Shown here: positions 1 to 5,529 of the stretch, one piece after another | Numbering within the stretch: position 1 is the stretch's first letter | How the letters are laid out: each line of letters begins with the position of its first letter | NCBI GenBank assembly: GCA_013002265.1 | Contig: JABDKK010000110.1 | Coordinates: forward strand, 1-9,132 | Reading direction: 5' to 3' | DNA from: Candidatus Nitrosopumilus sp. | GTDB taxonomy: Archaea; Thermoproteota; Nitrososphaeria; Nitrososphaerales; Nitrosopumilaceae | Length of the DNA stretch: 9,132 bases | Position numbers and translations under genes: made by a program | Notes under the pieces: model-generated | Told to the model about the DNA's origin: nothing | Database searches by the model: none | Seen by the model: the letters and a program-made list of their open reading frames with translations, nothing else

Positions 1-106
1 CCCCGCATAGCGTGCATGGGGATATAGTTAGGGAGGTAATTAGTGCACCCACGTGGATAAACAATTTTTTAATCCAATTTACTTCTACTTATCTCGTGAA
101 ATTCAT

Positions 107-112
107 AAAAAA
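107..112 (-). terminator. Possible T-run terminator after the permease gene
   Basis: Six consecutive T on the minus strand, about 10 nt past the permease stop codon. Archaeal termination commonly uses such T-tracts without a stem-loop. The call is weak because T-runs are frequent in this AT-rich sequence. Confidence 0.3.
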
Positions 113-122
113 CAATCCGTGT

Positions 123-809
123 TTAAAATCCAAAAATATTGCCCAACACCGCAATTTCATACATTATGTTGGCACCAATCATCAGACTGAATAATCCTGC
201 AGCATATCTGAAAACTTTTTGAATTTTTCCCATTTTGTTTGCCAGAACTAAAGGCATTCCAATTAATCCACCTACCAAAGCCATGCCAATAACTGAACCT
301 ACACCGAAGATGAGGATGAAACTAAGAACCATGCCAACGTTGTCCAACGTTGCTGCAGTCAACACTACAAGGCTTCCACTTCCTGCCAGTCCGTGAATTA
401 GTCCAATCACATATGACTTGTGTCCGTGTCGATGACCTGATTTGTTGTGATCGTGTTCGTGAAAATGGATTGTGCCATCTTCATGCCTATGGTGGTGACT
501 GTGTCTGAATTTGAATAATCTTTTGTTTATTGCTGTAGTAATTCCCAAAAATACCAACATTATTCCTACAACAAATTCCAATCCTTGGAATACTTGTTCC
601 TGAATCGTGATTGCCATGGCATAGATGAGTAATCCCATAAGTACAAGGGTAGTGGTATGACCAGCACCCCATATGGCTCCAAGTACTGATGATTTTGTGA
701 ATGTCTCAAAAAGAAGGTTTATTGCTGATTTCTTTTTCTGTTTGAGTTTTGAGTTTGATACTTGTGTGCTTACTGCAGCTACATGGTCAGGTTCAAATGC
801 ATGCTGCAT
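123..809 (-). CDS. NicO/UreH-type nickel/cobalt permease, 5' end unresolved
   Basis: Polytopic membrane protein that probably moves Ni2+ or Co2+ across the cytoplasmic membrane. From the ATG at 809 it has 228 residues. An HX4DH metal motif (HAFEPDH, residues 3-9) lies at the start, a GAGHTTT motif at 48-54, and a cytosolic-type loop with 12 histidines at 103-130. HGLAGSGSL follows at 139-147, with further hydrophobic helices to the C-terminus. These features match the UreH/NicO branch of nickel permeases; Ni versus Co cannot be decided. The reading frame continues upstream to 890 with 27 codons that encode a typical first helix (EILEQVG...LGLGLAIG) and align with the decayed paralogue at 3491-3852. 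That stretch has no ATG, GTG or TTG. An in-frame ATG at 899-897 is followed after one codon by TGA (893-891). The true start is therefore a rare codon, or the gene is damaged at its 5' end. Confidence 0.82.
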   Translation of the reverse strand: MQHAFEPDHVAAVSTQVSNSKLKQKKKSAINLLFETFTKSSVLGAIWGAGHTTTLVLMGLLIYAMAITIQEQVFQGLEFVVGIMLVFLGITTAINKRLFKFRHSHHHRHEDGTIHFHEHDHNKSGHRHGHKSYVIGLIHGLAGSGSLVVLTAATLDNVGMVLSFILIFGVGSVIGMALVGGLIGMPLVLANKMGKIQKVFRYAAGLFSLMIGANIMYEIAVLGNIFGF

Positions 810-890
810 TCCAATTGCAAGACCAAGCCCTAAAACTAATGCAGGAGTAAGAGTTCCAACTTGTTCTAGAATCTCCTGTACTACCGTAAC

Positions 891-897
891 TCACCTC
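891..897 (-). promoter_or_regulatory. Shine-Dalgarno-like GAGGTGA before the permease frame
   Basis: On the minus strand GAGGTGA directly precedes the open part of the permease frame, which begins GTT ACG GTA GTA at 890. The TGA of this motif is itself the in-frame stop. If it is a ribosome-binding site, translation would begin at a non-standard codon (GTA or ATT) a few bases on. This site therefore bears directly on the unresolved start. Confidence 0.35.
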
Positions 898-938
898 ATC
901 ATTCAGGGTTGCATTTGTTAAAAAACATTGTTGCAAAA

Positions 939-950
939 AACGTACTTTAC
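939..950 (-). promoter_or_regulatory. Shared 12-bp element, copy A (nickel permease)
   Basis: Exact copy of AACGTACTTTAC, reading GTAAAGTACGTT in the direction of the minus-strand permease gene. It lies about 40-50 nt before the permease frame. A T-rich TATA-like stretch (TTTTTTAACA, about 926-917) lies between element and gene. The core AAnGTACnTT is an imperfect dyad, as expected for a dimeric DNA-binding protein. Confidence 0.6.
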
Positions 951-1142
951 TGTTTTTCAAGTTTATTCTGTGGATTTATTCATGCTATAAAATATATTGT
1001 TGGCAAAACTATGACATCAATCATTGCATTAGATAGGATTTGCACTGGTATGGGAATTAAATGAATGATTACGTACCCCGTGGAACTGATTTATTTTAAA
1101 AAAAGTAAAAGTGGGAATTAATTTCCTGTAACTAAATCCCAG

Positions 1143-1391
1143 ATGAGCCCGAAGAATTCCTTTATCATGCATTTGGTTCCTAAAAAAGCAGATAATTTAA
1201 GATCTGAAAATTCATTGACCCAGATCAAGCAAAACTTCAATCAGACAATTCTAATCCAATTTTCAGAGGCATATTGTTACATGATAGGATTATGCTCAAA
1301 ATGCTACACGTCAGGTGTGTTTCTTGTGTTACATGAAGAAACATTTGAAGCAATATGCGACAAATGTGGAGACCAGATGTCCATTACCTAA
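1143..1391 (+). CDS. Possible small zinc-ribbon protein
   Basis: An ORF of 82 residues whose C-terminal part carries two CxxC knuckles, CSKC and CDKC, about 20 residues apart. This is the spacing of a Cys4 zinc ribbon. The N-terminal 46 residues show no recognisable domain. An internal ATG at 1281 (MIGLCSKC) would give a 36-residue protein made of the ribbon alone and may be the real start. A TATA-like TTTATTTTAAAA at about 1088-1099 would place a transcript start near 1120. The ORF converges with the zinc-finger pseudogene that ends at 1418. No function can be assigned. It could be a chance ORF, although the paired knuckles argue against that. Confidence 0.4.
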   Translation: MSPKNSFIMHLVPKKADNLRSENSLTQIKQNFNQTILIQFSEAYCYMIGLCSKCYTSGVFLVLHEETFEAICDKCGDQMSIT

Positions 1392-1417
1392 CAAGATCAA
1401 TTTTCTTGCAAGACAGA

Positions 1418-1659
1418 CTAGGACAATTGCAATTTGTCTGTCTGTATTCTTTTTATCTTCTGTAGCACCATTAGTCTGTGTCTTGTTTGTGTACCTTTTG
1501 GTTTTGTCCTAAGAACAAAATTACAACATGGACAATGCTTGCCATCCCAGTTTATGAAAATCTCACAAACAGAACATCTTTTTTGTCCATTCTCATATCT
1601 ACTGTTTATGCCCGGGGTTTACCATCTTTGTATCTGACACATCTTCCCTTGCAGGCCAC
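1418..1659 (-). pseudogene. Frameshifted small zinc-finger protein
   Basis: From GTG at 1659 the frame reads MACKGRCVRYKDGKPR and hits TAA shortly after. One frame over, it continues as SRYENGQKRCSVCEIFINWD, then GKHCPCCNFVLRTKPKGTQ, and runs to a TAG at 1420-1418. Joined, the two parts give an 80-residue protein with KGRC, CSVC and CPCC cysteine groups and a basic tail. I recall this pattern from a small zinc-finger family present in many copies in Nitrosopumilales genomes. The 242-nt span is one base short of 81 codons. The break lies in AAACCCCGGGCATAA (about 1609-1623), where one inserted base would restore a KPRGINSRYENG reading. This is either a recent frameshift or a sequencing error in the CCCCGGG run. 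The rest of the frame is intact, so the loss is recent if real. Function in the family is unknown to me. Confidence 0.75.
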
Positions 1660-2554
1660 TTTTAACTCAAGTTCAGAATGTTATGAACCTATAGAAATCA
1701 CTCTAGGATGCACATAATACAATATCGCCACTGATAATCAAAATAGTTTAAATTAGAACATGATGTGGATTAAGGCTAGAACAATGATTACGATATTTCT
1801 AGTTCTTTTAACATAGTTGCAATTCCTTTTATGATTAAGAAAATGGAATAGTCTTGAGTTTTGATAGTCAAAATACAGCACCAAGAAACTGTTTAGAACA
1901 ATATTCCTGCATGTAGAAACTTTTTTCAAAGATCTTCAAGATCCTGTTCTAAATTATTTTATAGTCTACATCGTGATTTATTTGACATTATTAGCTATTT
2001 TTCAGCATCAATTCGGTAATTCAAATTATAAATTCAATATGTTTCAGAAAAACACATTATCAATTTGGAAGATATTGTCATCTTTTAGATAACTTTCCTG
2101 TGCTATTTTCCAATGTATCTGGATTAATATCGTTCTTTCGATGAAACAAAAATAATTTTTTCGGTACGATTTTGTATTTGTTCAGTACTATTCCAATAAA
2201 ATTCCAACACATCGAAAAGATTGTTAGATAATCTTGATGGTAAATTTATCCTTCCGTTTATCATTTGATTGTTTTTTCCAAAATTGTCGGAAAGATGTAA
2301 AACCACCGTTTTACAATACTAGATCCCAAATCAGTAATTTGTAAATTTAGTTTAAACCTTAATACTTTACAAGCCTTGGAGATCATATATTTTTCAAGAT
2401 AGTTTAGCTGTGATATATTTACGTATGAAACAGCATATGGTATTTCTCCAGTGTTTGAATCCTCTTGTCAGATGTTTTTTCTACAGACTTTTTTATAATA
2501 AGATGATGATTAATTCTAGTTTTATTGTTTATAATTTGTTTATCAAATTAAAAC
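1660..2554. other. Gene-poor stretch with weak ORFs and a degenerate element
   Basis: No convincing gene is visible here. A 60-residue minus-strand ORF (2124-2306, GTG start) and a 63-residue plus-strand ORF (2410-2601, GTG start) diverge from a degenerate copy of the shared element, TTAATACTTTAC at 2359-2370. The spacing to each start (about 52 and 39 nt) is like that of the good copies, and a TATA-like CATATATTTTT lies at about 2383-2393 on the plus side. Neither peptide resembles a family I know, and the 63-residue one contains a full copy of the element at 2555. A 9-bp inverted repeat, TTTAGAACA at 1892-1900 and TGTTCTAAA at 1945-1953, has a 44-nt gap and no T-run. Confidence 0.4.
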
Positions 2555-2580
2555 GTAAAGTACGTTTATTTAAAAAATTG
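2555..2580 (+). promoter_or_regulatory. Shared 12-bp element, copy B, with TATA-like box
   Basis: Exact GTAAAGTACGTT at 2555-2566, followed directly by the AT-rich TATTTAAAAAATT, which can serve as a TATA box. The small membrane-protein gene starts 52 nt beyond the element. The orientation relative to the gene is the same as in copy A and opposite to copies C and D. Confidence 0.55.
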
Positions 2581-2618
2581 ATAAATAAGATGTTGTCATA
2601 GTTAGTATTTGAAATTAA

Positions 2619-2855
2619 TTGGTTTACAAAAAACTGATCAAATACAGAAAAACATTCACAGCAGGATTGGTGTCATGTAATGTCCTCGGATTTGTATTTG
2701 TTCTATTATCTGTTATTCACGAATTATATTTAATGCAGACACTAATTTTTGCAATAGCTGCATTTTCACTATCTATCTTATGTCTATTTTTATTAGCGTT
2801 TTCTGAGCCTTCAAAATTTAAATGGGTTTTTAGATCCATGAATGATTTACATTAA
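2619..2855 (+). CDS. Small two-helix membrane protein, unknown function
   Basis: A 78-residue protein starting at TTG (MVYKKLIKYRK). The basic N-terminus is followed by a hydrophobic helix at about 13-33 (TAGLVSCNVLGFVFVLLSVIH), a short polar turn (ELYLMQ) and a second helix at about 40-62. A short basic/aromatic tail (KFKWVFRSMNDL) ends the protein. By the positive-inside rule both ends should be cytosolic. No TTG, GTG or ATG lies earlier in frame, because TAA is the codon before the TTG. The gene has its own copy of the shared element and a TATA-like box at 2555-2580, which supports it as real. I do not recognise the family. It is followed by uspA on the same strand, but that gene has its own promoter. 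Confidence 0.55.
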   Translation: MVYKKLIKYRKTFTAGLVSCNVLGFVFVLLSVIHELYLMQTLIFAIAAFSLSILCLFLLAFSEPSKFKWVFRSMNDLH

Positions 2856-2970
2856 ATCTATGTTAGAGCAGATCAGGCAATTATTTTTACACTTTTGAAA
2901 AATTTTACATGTGTTCTATTTATAAAAAAACAATCATGTTATTTCACAGGATAAACGTAGTAGATCAATG

Positions 2971-2996
2971 AACGTACTTTACTTGGAATATTTAAT
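2971..2996 (+). promoter_or_regulatory. Shared 12-bp element, copy C, with TATA box (uspA)
   Basis: AACGTACTTTAC at 2971-2982, then CTTGGAATATTTAAT overlapping its last base and ending at 2996. TATTTAAT at 2989-2996 is the TATA-like box. About 29-34 nt further on lies the TTG start of uspA at 3023, so the transcript would be nearly leaderless. The 26-bp module differs at only one position from copy D, in front of the ureohydrolase. Confidence 0.65.
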
Positions 2997-3022
2997 AATC
3001 CACAAATCTGATTAGTAATGGA

Positions 3023-3445
3023 TTGAAGGATGAAATAAAACACATCTTAGTTGCGTTGGATGGTTCTGATGCATCAAAAAAAGGGCTGGATAAGGCAATT
3101 TACATTGCCAAACTTTCTGGTGCAAAGATTACAGGTGTATCTGTGGTAGTTGTCTATCCGACACTTGCCGGGACAGTGATTAACTATAAGAAATATTTAA
3201 CAGAAAAAACAAAGAAGATGTTAGATATGGCAAAAAAAGACTGTGAAAACCAAAAAGTTTCATTTATGCATAAAATCCTATACGGCAAACCGTCATCTCA
3301 AATTGCAGAATTTGCTAGCAAAGAAAAAGTTGATCTTATTGTTACTGGTTCAAAAGGAATTGGTGGCTTCAAAGGAACAATTCTTGGAAGTATATCAAAT
3401 TCGATTGTACAAAAATCCAAAATTTCAGTTTTGGTCGTTAAATAG
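3023..3445 (+). CDS. Universal stress protein, UspA family
   Basis: A single-domain universal stress protein of 140 residues, the usual length. It opens with ILVALDGSDASKKGLDKAI, the first strand and phosphate-side loop of the fold. It ends with GSKGIGGFKGTILGS, which fits the ATP-binding pattern Gx2Gx9G(S/T), and a final SISVLVVK-like strand (KISVLVVK). ATP binding is therefore likely; the physiological role of such proteins is usually stress adaptation and is not specified here. The start is TTG at 3023, since the nearby ATGs at 3018 and 3030 run into stops within two codons. Its core promoter is almost identical to that of the ureohydrolase operon, which suggests shared control. It converges on the permease pseudogene. 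Confidence 0.9.
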   Translation: MKDEIKHILVALDGSDASKKGLDKAIYIAKLSGAKITGVSVVVVYPTLAGTVINYKKYLTEKTKKMLDMAKKDCENQKVSFMHKILYGKPSSQIAEFASKEKVDLIVTGSKGIGGFKGTILGSISNSIVQKSKISVLVVK

Positions 3446-3490
3446 CATGCTTTGATAAAACATTTGTTTGTTACATAAACGTATTCACTT

Positions 3491-3852
3491 TTAAGACAAT
3501 AATTTGCCATCGAATACAATTACAAATATGATATTGAAACCCACAATTACCTCTGCACCAATAAAGAAATTATTGGAAATGTTTAGAGACAGGCCTGCAA
3601 TCAATAAACCAATTACAATTATGCTGGATGTATGTCCAATTCCCCAGTGTCCCTATCAAAAAAGAATTAATGGTCAAATTCAACAAGCTTAATTTTTTTT
3701 GAATCGTTTGTACTGTTATTGTTATTTGAAACTTGTGTAGAAATTGCGCTGAGATGATCAGGCTCAAAAGCATGTAGTCCAATTGCCAATCCTGCAAGTA
3801 TTATTAAAAATGGATTATTGGACTGCAACATTTCAATAAGCATGTCAATCAT
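3491..3852 (-). pseudogene. Decayed second NicO/UreH nickel permease
   Basis: From ATG at 3852 the frame encodes a first helix and the metal motif HAFEPDHLSAISTQVSN, which matches HAFEPDHVAAVSTQVSN of the permease at 123-809. It stops at TAA after VEFDH. Similarity resumes in a second frame (SFLIGTLG) and then a third (WGIGHTSSIIVIGLLIAG, continuing to a TAA at 3493-3491). These line up with the SSVLGAIWGAGHTTTLVLMG region of the intact copy. At least two frameshifts are needed, and the His-rich loop and the C-terminal helices are missing altogether. The start is only 12 nt past the urease-gamma-like gene, so this was probably the third gene of the ureohydrolase operon. An N-terminal peptide of 61 residues could still be translated. 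Confidence 0.8.
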
Positions 3853-3864
3853 TTTTCATTGACC

Positions 3865-4260
3865 CTATGCTGATTGTTTCTGCTCATTAAGAAAATATGG
3901 ATTAATCTTAATTGGTGTTGAAACTGAAATTGATTCTCCATCAATGTGATTTGTCGTAATTGTAAAAGTTAGTTTTCTCAAGGCTTCAGGAACCCCAATC
4001 ATAACTTGATTAGGCAATAGAAGCTCCGGAATATATTTTTGTATTTCACATAATGTTTTATTCTCATTTAAGGAAGCCACAATACATGTAACAAACAATT
4101 CAAGTGTTTCATCTATATTTAATCGCATATTGTTTAAAAGACGTTTTTTAATTAATTGTGCAGATTCAACAAAAATGTCTTCGTCAATTTTTTCATAATG
4201 AAATGTTTTAGTAAAAGGTTGGACATCAGGATCACCCTGTACCAACACTTCAATTTTCAT
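3865..4260 (-). CDS. Stand-alone urease gamma-subunit-like protein
   Basis: A 131-residue soluble protein. Residues about 23-117 align with bacterial urease gamma subunits (UreA, about 100 residues). Shared features are the helix ending RL, the KLN-like MRLN (45-48), a central helix with the KTLCEIQKY segment, LLPNQVMIGVPE (81-92) against the UreA pattern LTREQVMEGVPE, and the closing VSTPI (113-117) against VHNPI. The first 22 residues and the last 14 are extra. UreA carries none of the nickel ligands of urease, which sit in the alpha subunit. No urease beta, alpha or accessory gene is visible in this window. The ATG at 4260 overlaps the last base of the ureohydrolase stop codon, so the two are translationally coupled. 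A structural or regulatory partner of the ureohydrolase is the obvious inference. It is not demonstrated. Confidence 0.75.
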   Translation of the reverse strand: MKIEVLVQGDPDVQPFTKTFHYEKIDEDIFVESAQLIKKRLLNNMRLNIDETLELFVTCIVASLNENKTLCEIQKYIPELLLPNQVMIGVPEALRKLTFTITTNHIDGESISVSTPIKINPYFLNEQKQSA

Positions 4261-5384
4261 TAATCCCTCTTTGGAATTTCTGCTTTAGGACTGCCAAAGT
4301 TGTATGTATTGCCAGTTCCTTTGTAATCATTTGGTCTCACAGGATCTCCTCCTTCTAAGCCTCTCTTTGTCAATGATAGTCCCGCCAAGAGTTCTATGAC
4401 TAATCTTTGTCCCAATCCTGATGTAATGCCTCCGTTGTAGGAACTGTTATCACTTACATCATATGCAGGAGCTATTTCTACTAGATCCATTGCAAATCGA
4501 TCAGGATCAAAGGATTTCGATAATTGACGTATCATTCTGATGCCTTCTCTTGAAGTAAGTCCATTTGGTTCTGGTTCTCCAGTGCCTGGTGCATAAGCAG
4601 GATCAAAGGAATCAATGTCCCAACTAAGGTAAACGGCATCTGTTCCGTCGTTTGCTCTGTCAGCTATTTCTTTGGCAATAAGATCAATTCCTAATTCTTC
4701 CACATCAAGCATTGTAAACCATTGGAAATCCTGATCAGCCATCCATTTGTATAGATCCCGTCCTGGCCAATATCCTCTTGGGCCTACCAGAGAGTAATTT
4801 TTTCCTTTTAGACAACCCATTTCCATAATTCTTCTAATGTGCGCACCATGATCATATTTGAAACCAGTTAGTCCTTGTGGTGCACAATCAGCATGTGTGT
4901 CAAAATGTATCATACCTATGTTTTTGAATTTTTTCTGGAAAGCCCTGACATTTGCATAAGTAATGGAATGATCTCCTCCAAGCATTACAGGAATGCCGTC
5001 TGCTTCCAATACTTCCTTGACCTTTAAGGTCATTCTTTTGTGTGATTCAATTACATCACCTGGTGAAACTACAACGTCACCATAATCTACGGTTCTAAAA
5101 GTCCCAAATGGATCTGCCCCAGTTTCAATATTGAATCGTTCAAAAGGTGGGGATGGTATGGTTGATGCTGCTCTAATAGCTCTGGGACCGTATCTTGCAC
5201 CGGGACGAATTGTAGTACCAAAATCAAATGGTTCACCGATAATTGCCACATCAGGTTTTGCTTCAAGTAGCTCTTTGTGATTCTTTACCCATGGAAGATG
5301 TAAAAATGTATTAATTCCTACAAATGGGGCAACGTCAGGGCCCTGAAAATCATCACCATAAAATTCTGCTCCCATTTTTATCAA
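4260..5384 (-). CDS. Ureohydrolase (agmatinase/guanidine hydrolase-like)
   Basis: A 374-residue enzyme of the arginase/agmatinase fold, which hydrolyses a guanidinium group to urea. All binuclear-metal ligand motifs are present: GGDHS (His139), DTHAD (Asp162, His164, Asp166) and WDIDSFDP (Asp256, Asp258). The guanidinium-binding glutamate is Glu303 in DLVEIAPAYD. The fold's N-terminal signature DFGTTIRPGARYGPRAIR is at 54-71. It is longer than typical agmatinases (about 300-320 residues), mainly through an N-terminal extension and a long C-terminal tail rich in Gly/Pro/Asn. DTHADC and HGAHIRR replace the more usual DAHxDT and HGTPF-type sequences, so the substrate may not be agmatine. Ni-dependent guanidine hydrolases (GdmH) are long members of this family, and the coupled urease-gamma-like gene and nickel-permease remnant fit that. 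Agmatine or guanidinobutyrate remain possible. The start is TTG at 5384, about 29 nt from the TATA box, or ATG at 5375. Confidence 0.9.
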   Translation of the reverse strand: MIKMGAEFYGDDFQGPDVAPFVGINTFLHLPWVKNHKELLEAKPDVAIIGEPFDFGTTIRPGARYGPRAIRAASTIPSPPFERFNIETGADPFGTFRTVDYGDVVVSPGDVIESHKRMTLKVKEVLEADGIPVMLGGDHSITYANVRAFQKKFKNIGMIHFDTHADCAPQGLTGFKYDHGAHIRRIMEMGCLKGKNYSLVGPRGYWPGRDLYKWMADQDFQWFTMLDVEELGIDLIAKEIADRANDGTDAVYLSWDIDSFDPAYAPGTGEPEPNGLTSREGIRMIRQLSKSFDPDRFAMDLVEIAPAYDVSDNSSYNGGITSGLGQRLVIELLAGLSLTKRGLEGGDPVRPNDYKGTGNTYNFGSPKAEIPKRD

Positions 5385-5405
5385 ATTTTGTATACGACAT
5401 TAGTA

Positions 5406-5431
5406 ATTAAATATTCTAAGTAAAGTACGTT
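5406..5431 (-). promoter_or_regulatory. Shared 12-bp element, copy D, with TATA box (ureohydrolase)
   Basis: On the minus strand AACGTACTTTAC (5431-5420) is followed by TTAGAATATTTAAT, with the TATA-like TATTTAAT at 5413-5406. The TTG start of the ureohydrolase at 5384 falls where transcription should begin, so the operon mRNA is probably leaderless. The module matches copy C at 25 of 26 positions. Confidence 0.65.
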
Positions 5432-5480
5432 TATTGTTTTTAAAATTAAGAAAACTAATTTTAAAAAAACTCAATAATAC

Positions 5481-5504
5481 GTAAAATACGATTTAAATAT
5501 AAAA
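5481..5504 (+). promoter_or_regulatory. Shared element variant, copy E, with TATA box (TPR gene)
   Basis: GTAAAATACGAT at 5481-5492 differs from GTAAAGTACGTT at two positions. It runs into the TATA-like ATTTAAATATAAAA (5491-5504). The ATG of the TPR gene is 37 nt past the element, again a leaderless geometry. With copy D it forms a divergent control region of about 145 bp. Confidence 0.45.
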
Positions 5505-5529
5505 ATAATATTTACATGTACTGTTCATA

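Noticed and set aside
1..85. Minus-strand open frame running off the left edge, with a PCTLCG segment.
   Set aside because: It is only about 28 codons, has no clear start or promoter, and shows no recognisable family; it cannot be told from chance.
1434..1717. Plus-strand ORFs of 67 and 79 codons.
   Set aside because: They lie antisense to the frameshifted zinc-finger gene, whose cysteine pattern explains the coding signal.
1892..1953. 9-bp inverted repeat TTTAGAACA / TGTTCTAAA.
   Set aside because: The arms are short, the gap is 44 nt and there is no gene context; such pairs arise by chance in AT-rich DNA.
2124..2306. 60-residue minus-strand ORF as a gene.
   Set aside because: No domain or homologue is recognised and its length is compatible with chance; kept only as part of the gene-poor region note.
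2410..2601. 63-residue plus-strand ORF as a gene.
   Set aside because: It contains a full copy of the shared promoter element near its end and has no recognisable features, although a TATA-like box precedes its GTG.
3476..3493. AACGTATTCACTTTTAA as another copy of the shared element.
   Set aside because: The spacing is broken by inserted bases and it lies at the 3' end of the permease pseudogene, not before a start.
4260..5384. Naming the ureohydrolase speB or gdmH.
   Set aside because: The metal site is common to the whole family, and the residues that fix substrate and metal choice cannot be judged without alignment.
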